The position numbers were made by a program, and so were the translations under genes. This document shows, in pieces, positions 26,336-36,032 of a stretch of DNA of 43,808 nucleotides (positions within the stretch are counted from its first letter, which is position 1; each line of letters begins with the position of its first letter). This DNA is from Alicyclobacillus herbarius DSM 13609. GTDB taxonomy: Bacteria; Bacillota; Bacilli; Alicyclobacillales; Alicyclobacillaceae. The notes beneath the pieces were generated by a model. That model worked only from the letters and a program-made list of their open reading frames with translations, did not search any database and was not told the origin of the DNA. The stretch covers positions 1-43,808 of the forward strand of contig NZ_AUMH01000023.1 of the NCBI RefSeq assembly GCF_000430585.1, read 5' to 3'.

Positions 26336-28680
26336 GCACCGTCTTTGGACAGGTGGTTAAACGCCGCGAGGACCCACGCTTTATCACGGGACGCGGACAG
26401 TACACGGACGATGTGCAACTGCCTGGTATGCTGTACGCGGCGATTCTGCGCAGTCCGCACGCACACGCCCGCATCATCAGCATCGACGTCGAGGCGGCCA
26501 AGCGGGCGCCGGGGGTGGTCGCTGTCTACACAGGTCGCGACCTGGCGGACAAGATGGGGACCGTCCCGACGGCCTGGATTCCCCCCGAGTCGAACCTGAA
26601 GACCCCGCCCCATTTTGCCTTGGCGGTCGATCGCGTCCGTTACGTGGGGGACGGAGTGGCCATGGTGGTGGCCGATAGCCGCTACGCCGCGCGAGACGCA
26701 CTCGACCTCATCTCCGTCCAGTACGAGGTACTCCCGGCGGTGGTGGATCAGGTTGCCGCGATGCGTGAAGGTGCGCCTGTTCTGCACGAGGAAGCGCCTG
26801 ACAACGTCGCCTTCCACTGGCAGGTTGGGAATGCCACGGACGAGGTGTTCGACCAGGCGGAGGTGGTCGTGCGACACAAAATTCGCCAGCAGCGCCTGGT
26901 TCCCAATCCGATGGAACCACGGGCTTCGGTGGCTCAATACAACCAAGCGACCGGCGAACTGACCGTCTGGGTCACTTCGCAGAACCCGCACATCCACCGC
27001 TTCATTCTGTCCGGCATCCTAGGCATTCCAGAACACAGGCTGCGCGTAGTGGCGACCGATGTCGGGGGCGGCTTTGGCGCCAAGATTGCCGTCTATCCAG
27101 ACGAGGCGCTAGTGGGATTTGCGGCCATCGATCTCGGGCGTCCGGTCAAGTGGACGGAAGACCGGCGGGAACACTTTGTGGCCACCACTCACGGTCGGGA
27201 TCACGTGGAGGAGTTGGAACTGGCCGGGACAAAAGACGGGCGCATTCAAGCCCTTCGCGTGCGAGCCTATGCCAACATGGGGGCGTATCTGTCGACGGCG
27301 GCCCCGGGGGTGCCGACGATTTTGTTCGGCCTGATTGTCCCGGGTCCCTACACCATTCCGTACGTGGGCGTGGACGTGTACGGAGTCTTTACCAACACCA
27401 CGCCGACCGATGCGTACCGTGGCGCTGGACGACCAGAGGCGACATACCTGATCGAGCGCATGGTCGATTTGTACGCGCGGGAAATTGGCATGGACCCGGT
27501 GGAGGTGCGCCGGCGCAACCTGATTCCGGCCGACGAGTTTCCGTACCACTCGCCGACCGGTCTGGAGTATGACAGCGGCAACTATCAGCTGGCCCTGGGG
27601 CGGGCGCTCGACATGGCCGATTACGACGGATTCCGCCGTAAGCAGAAGGAACTGCGGGCGAAAGGACGCTACATCGGTGTGGGCATCACCACGTACGTGG
27701 AAATCTGCGGCTTAGGCCCATCTCAGGTCGCCGGAGCGGTCGGATTTCAGGGCGGCCTATGGGACAGTTCTACGGTCCGCGTTCACCCGACCGGAAAGGT
27801 CACCGTGTTTACGGGCGCTTCTCCGCACGGACAAGGAGAGGAGACCACGTTCGCCCAAATCGTCAGCGACCGGCTGGGGGTGCCGGTGGAAGATGTGGAG
27901 GTGGTGCATGGGGACACCGCACGCATCTCCATGGGATGGGGAACGTACGGATCGCGCACGACCCCGGTGGCCGGCAGCGCACTGGCAGTAGCGCTCGACC
28001 GGGTGATTGACAAGGCGCGCAAGATTGCCGCGCACCTGTTGGAAGTGGACGCCGAGGACGTAGAGTGGGCAGACGGGCGCTTCCATGCGAAAGGGGCACC
28101 CAGCCGCAGCGTCAGCTTCCAGGATGTCGCCCTGCAGGCCCACCTGGCCTGGAACTTGCCGCAAGGCGTGGAGCCCTCGCTCGAGGCGCAAGCGTTTTAC
28201 GATCCGGCCAACTTTACGTACTCTTTTGGCACTCACATCTGCATGGTTGAGGTCGATCCGGATACGGGGGATGTGCGAATTGACCGGTATATCGCCGTAG
28301 ACGACTGCGGGCGGGTCATCAACCCGATGATTGCAGAAGGCCAGGTGCATGGCGGCATCGTGCAGGGCATCGGGCAGGCGCTCTGGGAAGGGGCGGTCTA
28401 TGACGAACAAGGTCAGTTGGTGACCGGCACCTTTATGGATTACGCGATGCCAAAGGCGCGCTTTTTTCCCAACTTTGAGACGGCCTTCACCGAAACCCCA
28501 GCTCCGCACAATCCGCTCGGGGTAAAAGGGATTGGCGAAACGGGGACGATTGCTGCGACACCGACGGTCGTTAACGCTGTGTTGGACGCTTTGACGCCGT
28601 TCGGGGTGCGGGAGATTCCGATGCCGCTGACGTCGGAGCGTGTCTGGCGGGCGATTCAGGAAGGGGGGCGTGAGGAATGA
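26332..28680 (+). CDS. Molybdenum hydroxylase large subunit, form II CoxL-like
   Basis: This 782-residue subunit binds the Mo-cofactor and substrate. The N-terminal domain has [15 protein letters not shown] and SPHAHARI; the Mo-cofactor region has [21 protein letters not shown] and the catalytic Glu in [14 protein letters not shown]. The active-site loop is AYRGAGR (361-367), the form II signature, not the AYxCSFR loop of proven CO dehydrogenases. It may therefore act on an aldehyde, a purine or another substrate, and CO oxidation should not be assumed. ATG 26332 overlaps the small-subunit stop (ATGA). Order S-L-M followed by MoxR and VWA genes fits Cox-type operons. Confidence 0.92.
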   Translation: MSTVFGQVVKRREDPRFITGRGQYTDDVQLPGMLYAAILRSPHAHARIISIDVEAAKRAPGVVAVYTGRDLADKMGTVPTAWIPPESNLKTPPHFALAVDRVRYVGDGVAMVVADSRYAARDALDLISVQYEVLPAVVDQVAAMREGAPVLHEEAPDNVAFHWQVGNATDEVFDQAEVVVRHKIRQQRLVPNPMEPRASVAQYNQATGELTVWVTSQNPHIHRFILSGILGIPEHRLRVVATDVGGGFGAKIAVYPDEALVGFAAIDLGRPVKWTEDRREHFVATTHGRDHVEELELAGTKDGRIQALRVRAYANMGAYLSTAAPGVPTILFGLIVPGPYTIPYVGVDVYGVFTNTTPTDAYRGAGRPEATYLIERMVDLYAREIGMDPVEVRRRNLIPADEFPYHSPTGLEYDSGNYQLALGRALDMADYDGFRRKQKELRAKGRYIGVGITTYVEICGLGPSQVAGAVGFQGGLWDSSTVRVHPTGKVTVFTGASPHGQGEETTFAQIVSDRLGVPVEDVEVVHGDTARISMGWGTYGSRTTPVAGSALAVALDRVIDKARKIAAHLLEVDAEDVEWADGRFHAKGAPSRSVSFQDVALQAHLAWNLPQGVEPSLEAQAFYDPANFTYSFGTHICMVEVDPDTGDVRIDRYIAVDDCGRVINPMIAEGQVHGGIVQGIGQALWEGAVYDEQGQLVTGTFMDYAMPKARFFPNFETAFTETPAPHNPLGVKGIGETGTIAATPTVVNAVLDALTPFGVREIPMPLTSERVWRAIQEGGREE

Positions 28681-29531
28681 TTCCACAGACGTTCGCCTAC
28701 CGGCGGGCCGGTTCCGTGGCTGAGACGATTGCCATTCTGCAGGAAGACAGAGGAGCCAAGCTGTTGGCAGGCGGTCACAGCCTGCTGCCGTTGATGAAGA
28801 TGCGCCTGGCTAATCCCGAGACCCTGGTCGACATCAGCGGGGTGCGCGAACTGCGCGGTGTGGAAAAGGTCGGTGACGAAATCGTCATCGGGGCGCTGAC
28901 CACCCACGCCGAGGCCGCGAAAGACCCATTGATTCAACGTCACCTGCCGGCCTTGGCTGAGGCAGCGGCACAGGTGGGCGACCTACAGGTGCGAAACCGC
29001 GGTACTGTCGGCGGGAACCTCGCCCATGCCGATCCGTCCTCCGATTTGCCGGCGGTGGCTCTGGCCTACGAGGCTCGGCTGACGGTGATTGGACCAGAAG
29101 GGAGAGAAGCCATCGCGGCCGAAGATTTCTTCCTTGGTCCGATGGTCACCGCGTTGCCGGAGGGACACGTGGTTTCCTCGGTGGCAGTTCCTATTCCGGC
29201 TGCCAACACCAAGAGCGCTTATCTGAAGTGCCCGCATCCGGCCTCCGGGTATGCGGTGGTCGGCGTGGCTGCTGCGGTGGCGGTGAGCGAAGACGGAACG
29301 GTGGAGCACGCTCGCGTCGGGGTGACCGGAGCCGGGGATTGTGCCTACCGTGCCTACGCGGTGGAAGAGGCCCTTTTTGGGCAGACGGTATCCTTGGAGC
29401 TCATCCAGGAGGCCGCGAGACACGCGGCTGAGGATGGCTCCATCGGATCGGACATCTACGCCTCGGAGGACTACCGGCGCCACCTGTGCGCGGTGTATAC
29501 GGAGCGGGTGCTGCGGAAGGTGTTGCTGTGA
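28677..29531 (+). CDS. Molybdenum hydroxylase FAD-binding medium subunit (CoxM-like)
   Basis: This 284-residue protein has the FAD-binding type 2 motifs AGGHSLLPLMKMRLANPETLVDI-like N-terminus (29-36 AGGHSLLP), a second FAD loop RNRGTVGGNLAHADPSSDLP and the C-terminal CO-dehydrogenase flavoprotein domain ending in EDYRRHLCAVYTERV. It oxidises the iron-sulfur subunit and passes electrons to a quinone or another acceptor. ATG 28677 overlaps the large-subunit stop by four bases. Confidence 0.92.
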   Translation: MIPQTFAYRRAGSVAETIAILQEDRGAKLLAGGHSLLPLMKMRLANPETLVDISGVRELRGVEKVGDEIVIGALTTHAEAAKDPLIQRHLPALAEAAAQVGDLQVRNRGTVGGNLAHADPSSDLPAVALAYEARLTVIGPEGREAIAAEDFFLGPMVTALPEGHVVSSVAVPIPAANTKSAYLKCPHPASGYAVVGVAAAVAVSEDGTVEHARVGVTGAGDCAYRAYAVEEALFGQTVSLELIQEAARHAAEDGSIGSDIYASEDYRRHLCAVYTERVLRKVLL

Positions 29532-30451
29532 ATCATTCGTTTCAGGGTCCAGAGGACGTCGAGCGGGCGTTTGCAGAGGCGGGATACATCACGGATGAGG
29601 CGCTGGCAACTAGCGTGTTTCTCGCCCTGACGCTCAACCGTCCACTGTTCTTGGAAGGAGAGGCGGGGGTCGGCAAGACGGAGGTGGCGAAGGTGGCGGC
29701 CGCCGTCCTCGACCGCCCGCTCGTCCGTCTTCAGTGCTACGAAGGAATGGATAAGGCGAGCGCCCTCTATGAGTGGAATTACCCTTTGCAGCTGTTACAC
29801 ATTCGACTGTGGGAGCGCGAGGCCACGGACGCCAAGGGGCGCGAGGCGCTTGAGCAGGAGCTGTTTGGACCTCGCTTTTTGCTTCGCCGCCCGCTTTTGC
29901 AGGCTGTCAATCCGGACGGTCCAGCGCCGGTCTTGCTGATTGACGAAGTGGATCGCAGCGATGCGGAGTTTGAGGCGTTTTTGTTGGAGGTGCTGGCCGA
30001 GTTCCAGGTGACGATTCCAGAACTCGGTACCCTGCGTGCGGAGGAGGAGCCGTTGGTCGTCCTCACTTCCAATCGGACTCGTGAATTGCACGATGCCCTC
30101 AAACGTCGATGCCTGTACCATTGGTTGGATTACCCGTCTTTCGACAAAGAGGTACGCATCGTCCGCCAGCGGGTACCGGGCATCGGCGACCAGCTGGCTG
30201 CCAGCATCACGGCGTTCGTCCAGCGGTTGCGCCAGGAGCCTTTGTTCAAGGCGCCTGGGGTGGCCGAGACCCTGGAGTGGGCGGAGGCCCTGCAGGCGCT
30301 CGGCACAGTCCGTCTTGGTCCAGACCAGGTGACGGCGACACTCGGGTGTCTGGTCAAGTATCGGGACGACTTAGACCTCCTTCTGGGTGAGCGCGGCGGT
30401 GACCCTTCGCCCATTCACCGTCTATTGCGGGAGTCGGGGGCGACAGGATGA
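29528..30451 (+). CDS. MoxR-family AAA+ ATPase (CoxD-like)
   Basis: This 307-residue ATPase has Walker A GEAGVGKTEVAK, Walker B VLLIDEVDRSD and a sensor region LTSNRTRELHDALKRRC. In Cox operons the equivalent protein helps mature the Mo-Cu or Mo active site together with the VWA protein. GTG 29528 makes a GTGA overlap with the FAD subunit and has GGAAGGTG at 29513-29520; the frame extends upstream without a better site. Confidence 0.9.
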   Translation: MNHSFQGPEDVERAFAEAGYITDEALATSVFLALTLNRPLFLEGEAGVGKTEVAKVAAAVLDRPLVRLQCYEGMDKASALYEWNYPLQLLHIRLWEREATDAKGREALEQELFGPRFLLRRPLLQAVNPDGPAPVLLIDEVDRSDAEFEAFLLEVLAEFQVTIPELGTLRAEEEPLVVLTSNRTRELHDALKRRCLYHWLDYPSFDKEVRIVRQRVPGIGDQLAASITAFVQRLRQEPLFKAPGVAETLEWAEALQALGTVRLGPDQVTATLGCLVKYRDDLDLLLGERGGDPSPIHRLLRESGATG

Positions 30452-31761
30452 CCGAAGAGAACCTGATTGCGTTTTTACGAGCGCTGCGGTCGTTCGGATT
30501 TCAGGTGGGTGCAGAGGAAGAGACTCTGGTCATGCGCGCCTTGGCGGCGGTGGGTTGGGAGCGCCCAGAGGTCTGCGCGGCTGCGGTGCGCGCCGTGGTC
30601 GCTAAAGGGGCCGACCAATTCTGGGTCTTCGACACTCTCTGGCGGCAGTTTCTTTTCACGCTGCGACGGCCAGAGTCGTCGTGGGTGGCCCGGAATACCC
30701 TGGCTGCCAACGTCGCTCGCCTGCGCGCCCAGCGTTGGACGCAGCCGCAGGTCATCTGGCGCGGTCGGTCAGCCCAAGAAAAAAGGGATGCGGTTGTGGA
30801 TGAGGGCCAGGCCCAAACGGATATCGAGGTGGCGTGGCGAAGCGGGGCGAGCCGGGAAGAACGGCTGCGCCAGACCGACTTTGCCCGCTTGACGGCGGCG
30901 GAGCTGCGGGAATTGGCGCACCTGGCGCAAGGGTTTGCAGCCCCGGTGCGGCGCAGTCGACGTTGGCGAGCGTCTCGCCAGCGACAGGCGGTTGACCTGG
31001 CAAGAACGGTCCGCCGGAGTTTGGCTGCGGGGGAGGTCCTGCGGTTTGCGTATCAAAGCCGTGCTGACGTGGCACGGCCCGTGCTTCTCCTCTGTGATGT
31101 TAGCGGATCGATGGAGCCGTACAGCCGAGCCCTGTTGACGTTTGCCCACGTGTTGTTGTTGCGGCGTGCTCGTGTCGAAGTCTTCGTGTTCTCAACCCGT
31201 TTGTCCCGCATTACCCGTGAGCTGCGGCAGCAGAGTGCAGACAGGGCCATAACCGATGCGCTGCGGCGGATCCCAGACTTTGCTGGCGGCACCCGCCTGA
31301 CAGACGCCCTGGCTGAGTTTCGTAGTCGATATGCCCGACGTATGCTGCAAGCGGGGGCTTACATCCTGCTGGCCACAGACGGCTTTGAGGCGGGTGGGGG
31401 CGAATGTGCCGCGCAGCTCATGCCCGGCATCACTAGTCCCAGCCTTCCCAGTCGCGGCGGTGCCCCGAGTTCTGGCGGCACCCAGGGTCACGACGGCGCC
31501 TCCAGTATCGTTACCTCGCTGGAGGCCGAGCTAACCTGGTTAGCGCGTTGGACACCCTGGTTTATCTGGCTGAATCCACTCGCCTCCGACCCGCGCTACC
31601 GAGCGGTGACGCTGGCAGCCGGCGTGTTGGCGCGCGTGGCCGATGAGGTGTTGCCAGCGGGCAACTGGGCGGACTTGGAGTCGGCCTGGCGGAGTTTACT
31701 GGAGCATTCGAGCAGACCGGGTCAACCGAAGGCAGCGGAGAGGAGAAGGCGGCATGTTTGA
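30448..31761 (+). CDS. VWA domain protein (CoxE-like)
   Basis: This 437-residue protein is the usual partner of the MoxR ATPase. The N-terminal half is helical and charged; the C-terminal half is a von Willebrand A domain with an intact metal-ion site: CDVSGSMEPYSR, then the Thr in FAGGTRLTDAL and the Asp in LATDGFEAGG. A Gly/Ser/Pro-rich insertion (about residues 330-352) interrupts the domain. ATG 30448 overlaps the previous stop (ATGA). The 3' end overlaps the XdhC start by eight bases. Confidence 0.9.
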   Translation: MTEENLIAFLRALRSFGFQVGAEEETLVMRALAAVGWERPEVCAAAVRAVVAKGADQFWVFDTLWRQFLFTLRRPESSWVARNTLAANVARLRAQRWTQPQVIWRGRSAQEKRDAVVDEGQAQTDIEVAWRSGASREERLRQTDFARLTAAELRELAHLAQGFAAPVRRSRRWRASRQRQAVDLARTVRRSLAAGEVLRFAYQSRADVARPVLLLCDVSGSMEPYSRALLTFAHVLLLRRARVEVFVFSTRLSRITRELRQQSADRAITDALRRIPDFAGGTRLTDALAEFRSRYARRMLQAGAYILLATDGFEAGGGECAAQLMPGITSPSLPSRGGAPSSGGTQGHDGASSIVTSLEAELTWLARWTPWFIWLNPLASDPRYRAVTLAAGVLARVADEVLPAGNWADLESAWRSLLEHSSRPGQPKAAERRRRHV

Positions 31762-32629
31762 TATTGTCCGGGAACTGAAAAAGGCGCTGGCCGCCGGGAA
31801 GAAGGCGGCCATTACCACCATTGTGGACACAGCCGGATCGGTCTATCGGCGGGAAGGCGCCCGCGCGGTCATCCACGAAGACGGGGCGATTGCGGGCATG
31901 GTCAGCGGCGGCTGTGTCGAATCCGATTTGTCCGAGTACGCCCGCGAGGTCTGGGAGAAGGGCGTTGGCATGCGCGTTCCGTACGACTTCCGGGCCGAGA
32001 ACGACCTGATTTGGGGGCTTGGCGTGGGGTGCAACGGGGCGTTGACGACGTGGATTTTCCCGTTTGATCCCATTGGCCATCGAGACGTTGCAAAGGCAAT
32101 CGTAGAAGAATTCGAGCGTCGGCGTACCACCCACACCCTGTATCGGGTGGGATGGGTAGTGGAGTCTGCGGACCCTGCCCGTTTTCCGGAAGGCGCCGTA
32201 GTTGAACTGGCAGAGCCCCTTCCGTGGGGGCTGGTGGAACGAGAGCTCGACGGGTGCCAGGTACTCCTATTCGTAGAAGAAGTGGTGCCCAGGCCGCAGC
32301 TCGTGGTGTACGGAGCCGGGCCGGATGCCGTACCGTTGGTCGAACAGGCACGTGTCCTTGACTGGTCGATTCACGTGTACGACCATCGGCCGCAGATGGC
32401 GACCAAGATGCGATTTCCAGCGGCGGACAAGGTGCAGGTGATTGACCGCACGGAATATGGGACGCAGGATTTTCCGACCAACGAAACATTTGTGGTGGTG
32501 ATGACGCACAATTACGAGTTGGACCGAAACCTGTTAGAGCACTTGCTGCCGCAGCCGTTGCCGTACCTCGGATTGTTGGGCCCGCGCGCGCTTGGAACGG
32601 ATGCTGGAAGACCTACGTCAGGGCGGTAA
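31754..32629 (+). CDS. XdhC/CoxI-family Mo-cofactor chaperone, frameshifted near the C-terminus
   Basis: XdhC-type proteins bind and sulfurate Mo-cofactor and deliver it to hydroxylases. ATG 31754 has AGGAG at 31741-31745. The N-terminal domain (TIVDTAGSVYRREGARAVIH, GMVSGGCVESDL, LGVGCNG) and the Rossmann-like domain (VYGAGPDAVPLVEQA, VVMTHNYELD) are intact. At the conserved YLGLLGPR block the frame breaks at 32583-32591 and ends in 11 unrelated residues. The missing C-terminus is encoded in the next frame. Adding one CG unit to the (CG)4C tract would restore GPRARLERMLEDL. Confidence 0.85.
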   Translation: MFDIVRELKKALAAGKKAAITTIVDTAGSVYRREGARAVIHEDGAIAGMVSGGCVESDLSEYAREVWEKGVGMRVPYDFRAENDLIWGLGVGCNGALTTWIFPFDPIGHRDVAKAIVEEFERRRTTHTLYRVGWVVESADPARFPEGAVVELAEPLPWGLVERELDGCQVLLFVEEVVPRPQLVVYGAGPDAVPLVEQARVLDWSIHVYDHRPQMATKMRFPAADKVQVIDRTEYGTQDFPTNETFVVVMTHNYELDRNLLEHLLPQPLPYLGLLGPRALGTDAGRPTSGR

Positions 32630-32882
32630 GGTGTTTACAGAGGAACAATTGGCCAAGGTCCATTCTCCGATTGGTCTGGACATCGGCGCCGATACGCCGG
32701 AGGAGATTGCTCTGTGCGTGACCGCAGAGGTGTTGGCGGTTCGGAACCATCGTAATGGCGGATTTCTCAAACAGCGGATTGCGTCCCTGCACGACCGAGC
32801 CACGGCCGGGTTGCTTGTGGAAACTAAGGTCGCGACCGGCACCAGGGGAGACCCCCGGCCGCTCGACGAGTGGGGTCACTAA
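32592..32882 (+). pseudogene. Displaced C-terminal part of the XdhC-family gene
   Basis: Read in the +1 frame relative to the gene above, this stretch encodes LERMLEDL, FTEEQLAKVHSPIGLDIGA, TPEEIALCVTAEVLAVRN and HDRA, which is the conserved C-terminal block of XdhC proteins. It has no start site of its own that makes sense, so it is the continuation of the frameshifted gene. Confidence 0.85.
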
Positions 32883-32970
32883 GCCGTATGGAAGGAGGCT
32901 TGTTGTTTCCCGGGCCGGTCACCGAGTCTGCGGCGGCCCCGGGACAGTCGGCGTATCCGCCGCATCGGCT

Positions 32971-33618
32971 TTAGCCACAGGGTTTCGTTTTGGGACGGCT
33001 CACCGCTTGCAGGAGTTGAATATACGCCTCTGGAGTATCCACATCCTGTCCCCATAACGGATTGGGGACGTCGAGCCACGCGACGCGGGATGGGTGGCGC
33101 ATGAGAATGGATTTAGCGCCCGTATCCCCCGTCAGCTGGAATAACTCTGGAAACAGGGAGCGATCAAACAGCACTGGGTGCCCGGGCACCCCGGCGTAGC
33201 GTGCCCGTACGATGCGAGTCCCCTTCGCCCAATCCGCCCGGTAGCGCTGACAAAGGTCCTGGATGACGAATGCCGGCAACAGGGGTTGATCGGCGAGTAA
33301 AATCATCGCCGCATCGCATACCTGGGCGACCTGGGTCAACCCGGTTACGAGGGAGGAGCTCATGCCATCGGCGAAGTTTGGATTGACGACGATGTTCGTG
33401 TCTGGAATCCCCTCGACGCGCTCACGCACTTCCTCCGCGTGCGGCCCAACCACAACCACTAATGGAGATAATCCCCCTGCCTTTGCGGCCTCGACGACGC
33501 GCCGTACAAATGGCTTCCCGTCGAGGTCAAGGAGTGGCTTGGGACGCCCCATACGGGTTGAGCGTCCGGCAGCGAGGATGATGCCGGCAATTCGTTTCGG
33601 ACGTTGCTTCTCATCCAT
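32971..33618 (-). CDS. mocA: Molybdenum cofactor cytidylyltransferase (MocA-like)
   Basis: This 215-residue nucleotidyltransferase has the N-terminal signature GIILAAGRSTRMGRPKPLL, VVVVGPHAEEV, the metal site LLADQPLL, GHPVLFDRSLFPEL and the terminal DVDTPEAY. It transfers CMP to molybdopterin for xanthine-oxidase-type enzymes, the class encoded next door. ATG at 33618 has GGAGGG eight bases upstream on the minus strand; GTG 33627 overlaps the moaA stop but is too close to that site. It converges on xdhC with fewer than 90 bases between them. Confidence 0.9.
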   Translation of the reverse strand: MDEKQRPKRIAGIILAAGRSTRMGRPKPLLDLDGKPFVRRVVEAAKAGGLSPLVVVVGPHAEEVRERVEGIPDTNIVVNPNFADGMSSSLVTGLTQVAQVCDAAMILLADQPLLPAFVIQDLCQRYRADWAKGTRIVRARYAGVPGHPVLFDRSLFPELFQLTGDTGAKSILMRHPSRVAWLDVPNPLWGQDVDTPEAYIQLLQAVSRPKTKPCG

Positions 33619-33623
33619 CCGTA

Positions 33624-34640
33624 TCACCCTCCGATATGGGACATTTCCACCTTGCGGCGGACCGTCTTCGCGGTTGCGTCGGTCCGTAGCTCCGAATACC
33701 TATCCGTCCGCTTGCCCCAGACCTGTCCGATAGCTTCCAATAACTCTTCGTCCGTGGCGCCCGCGCGCATCAAACTGCGAATATCAAAGCCACGCGCGGC
33801 AAATAGGCACGTATACAGACGGCCTTCCGCAGAGAGGCGTAATCGCGTACACTGCCCGCAAAACGGGCGCGTCACGGAGGAGATGACACCGATTTCGCCC
33901 TGCCCGTCCACATACCGATAGCGGGTGGCGACTTCACCTGGCGTCCTTGGCGGAACTGGCTCCAGGGGCCAGCGCTGGTCAATCCGTTCGAGGATTTCTG
34001 AGGCCGGTACGACATCGTCCATTTTCCACCCGTTTGAATTGCCCACATCCATATACTCAATGAACCTGAGAATACAGCCGCTACCGCGAAAGTAGTCCGC
34101 CATCGGCAGGATGCTGTCTTCGTTCCTTCCCCGGCGCACGACCATGTTGACCTTTACTGGTGCCAGGCCGGCCGCCTGGGCATTGTCAATGGCTGCAAGC
34201 ACCTTGGCGACTGGAAAGTGGACGTCGTTCATGTTCATGAAGACTGCGTCGTCCAGGGAGTCGAGACTGATGGTGATTCGTTTTAAACCCGCGTCTTTTA
34301 ACGCCCTGGCTCTTTCCTTGGACAGGAGCGATCCGTTCGTCGTCATCGCGATGTCGTCGACCCCTTCCACTCCGGCCAGTTGGGCGATAAGGTCTTCAAG
34401 GCCCCGGCGCAGGAGCGGTTCGCCGCCGGTTAGGCGAAACTTATGTACGCCCAGTCGAGCGGCCAGGCCCGCGAAACGGGCGATTTCTTCAAAGGTCAGC
34501 AGGTCACTACGCTGGAGGAACGCGAAGTCCGGTCCGAATACCTCTTTCGGCATGCAGTAGCGGCAACGGAAGTTACACCGATCTGTCACAGAAATGCGTA
34601 AATCTCGTAGAGGGCGCTTTAAGGCATCGGTAAGTGACAC
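33624..34640 (-). CDS. moaA: GTP 3',8-cyclase, first step of Mo-cofactor synthesis
   Basis: This radical SAM enzyme makes 3',8-cyclo-GTP. The 338-residue protein has the N-terminal cluster CNFRCRYC, FRLTGGEPLL, TTNGSLL, the C-terminal cluster C-x2-C-x13-C in CGQCTRLRLSAEGRLYTC, and the conserved final Gly-Gly tail. GTG at 34640 has AAAGGAGGG six bases upstream; the longer frame to 34718 lacks a site. It is co-transcribed with mocA and lies divergent to the PfkB kinase. No MoaC is present in the window. Confidence 0.94.
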   Translation of the reverse strand: MSLTDALKRPLRDLRISVTDRCNFRCRYCMPKEVFGPDFAFLQRSDLLTFEEIARFAGLAARLGVHKFRLTGGEPLLRRGLEDLIAQLAGVEGVDDIAMTTNGSLLSKERARALKDAGLKRITISLDSLDDAVFMNMNDVHFPVAKVLAAIDNAQAAGLAPVKVNMVVRRGRNEDSILPMADYFRGSGCILRFIEYMDVGNSNGWKMDDVVPASEILERIDQRWPLEPVPPRTPGEVATRYRYVDGQGEIGVISSVTRPFCGQCTRLRLSAEGRLYTCLFAARGFDIRSLMRAGATDEELLEAIGQVWGKRTDRYSELRTDATAKTVRRKVEMSHIGG

Positions 34641-34744
34641 GCGAATCCCTCCTTTGGCGGGCGAGTGAACGGGCGAATGGGCGCAATGCGGCCGTACCAT
34701 GCAGACCGACACCGGCACGTGTACCGTTCAACTTCCTTATTTAT

Positions 34745-34750
34745 ATTATA
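34745..34750 (-). promoter_or_regulatory. -10-like element upstream of moaA
   Basis: On the minus strand TATAAT reads from 34750 to 34745 in an AT-rich patch about 105 bases before the moaA start. No convincing -35 is seen. The 34641-34854 divergent gap holds no gene. Confidence 0.4.
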
Positions 34751-34854
34751 GATCACGAGGTAGGGCGGATTGGTGACAAAGTCATTGATCCCACGGCGAA
34801 AGCCCGGGGCTGGCCGGTGTAGTATGCACAACCTTACGTAGGAGGAGACGATCA

Positions 34855-35967
34855 TTGACCAGTGAACAGCATGTAAAAGACGTGACGGCCACGACACAAC
34901 CCAAGGTATTGGCACTGGGGGAGTTGTTGATTGATTTCACCCCCGTTCATTCGGAACAAGCGGTTCCGGTTTTTGCGGCGAATCCGGGGGGCGCTCCAGC
35001 CAACGTATGCGCAGCCTTGGTGAAGTTTGGCGTTCCCGCGGGATTCATCGGCAAGGTGGGGGATGACGCGTTCGGTCGCCAACTGGAGTCCACCCTGCAG
35101 ACGGTGGGTGTCGACACAGCCGGCCTCGTCCTTTCGAAAAGTGTACCGACGACCCTGGCCTTTGTCCATCTGGCCGCGGACGGCGAGCGCTCCTTCCATT
35201 TTTATCGCCATCCTGGCGCAGATACACAGCTCAACGTCGAGGACGTGGACCTGGAGCGGGTGGCTCGCACGCCAGCCTTTCACTTCGGATCGGTCTCGTT
35301 GACGGACAATCCGGCTCGCTCGGCTACCTTCACGGCCGCGGATATAGCCAAACAAGCTGGCCGCCTGGTCTCATTTGACGTCAATTTACGGCCGATGCTC
35401 TGGTCGGACTTGGCTGCCGCAAAAGCGGAGATTCAACGCGGGTTAGAGTTTGCACACGTGGTCAAGTTGTCGGAGGAGGAGCTTGCCTTCCTTTGTCCAG
35501 AGGTTGCCGAGGAATTGCCAGCGCTCGTTGAGTACCTAGCGCGCTCCCGAACAAAGCTTGTGCCCGGTGCGGATACACTGGCGCCGGTGCCCATCCGTTG
35601 GGTGAAGGCCATCGAAGCCCTAACCGAGAAGCACCTTGTGTCTGTCTTGCTCGTCACCCTGGGGGCGCATGGAAGCCTCGTGTATGCCCCAGAATGGCGC
35701 GCGGAGGTGGTCTATGTGGCAAGTCTCCCTGTCCAAGCCGTGGATACCACCGGAGCCGGCGACGCGTTTATGGCTGCGGTCTTATCCCGCCTGGCGCAGA
35801 TAGACTTCCGATTGGACAAGCTGAGCTCGGTCGATTGGCCTGCTGTCGTTCGCTTCGCGAATGCTGCCGGCGCCCTCACCGCCACCCGGCACGGCGCCAT
35901 TCCGGCGCTGCCTACGGTGGATGAGGTTGCGGCATTGTTGGCAGACTGCGCCGGCTACAAGGTGTAA
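34855..35967 (+). CDS. PfkB-family carbohydrate kinase (fructokinase-like)
   Basis: This 370-residue ribokinase-fold kinase has ALGELLIDFTP, the N-terminal signature GGAPANVCAALVKFG, NLRPMLWSD, KLSEEELAFL and the C-terminal ATP/anion-hole motif DTTGAGDAF with the catalytic Asp. Fructokinases fit best, but 2-keto-3-deoxygluconate kinases and others share these motifs. The start is TTG 34855 with AGGAGGAGA ending about six bases upstream. An insertion (about residues 210-260) makes it longer than typical 310-330-residue members. It appears to be monocistronic. Confidence 0.88.
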   Translation: MTSEQHVKDVTATTQPKVLALGELLIDFTPVHSEQAVPVFAANPGGAPANVCAALVKFGVPAGFIGKVGDDAFGRQLESTLQTVGVDTAGLVLSKSVPTTLAFVHLAADGERSFHFYRHPGADTQLNVEDVDLERVARTPAFHFGSVSLTDNPARSATFTAADIAKQAGRLVSFDVNLRPMLWSDLAAAKAEIQRGLEFAHVVKLSEEELAFLCPEVAEELPALVEYLARSRTKLVPGADTLAPVPIRWVKAIEALTEKHLVSVLLVTLGAHGSLVYAPEWRAEVVYVASLPVQAVDTTGAGDAFMAAVLSRLAQIDFRLDKLSSVDWPAVVRFANAAGALTATRHGAIPALPTVDEVAALLADCAGYKV

Positions 35968-36032
35968 AACCCGGCGGAGACAACCACGGATTGGCCCTCT
36001 GCGCAGCCTATTATGCACAGCCTGCCAACGCC

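Noticed and set aside
26332-28680. Naming the operon as a CO dehydrogenase
   Set aside because: The active-site loop is AYRGAGR, not the AYxCSFR of proven CO dehydrogenases.
32903-32974. Small frame behind AAGGAGG between xdhC and mocA
   Set aside because: TTG starts sit one or four bases from the site; the 23-residue Pro/Ala-rich product has no features and overlaps the convergent mocA stop.
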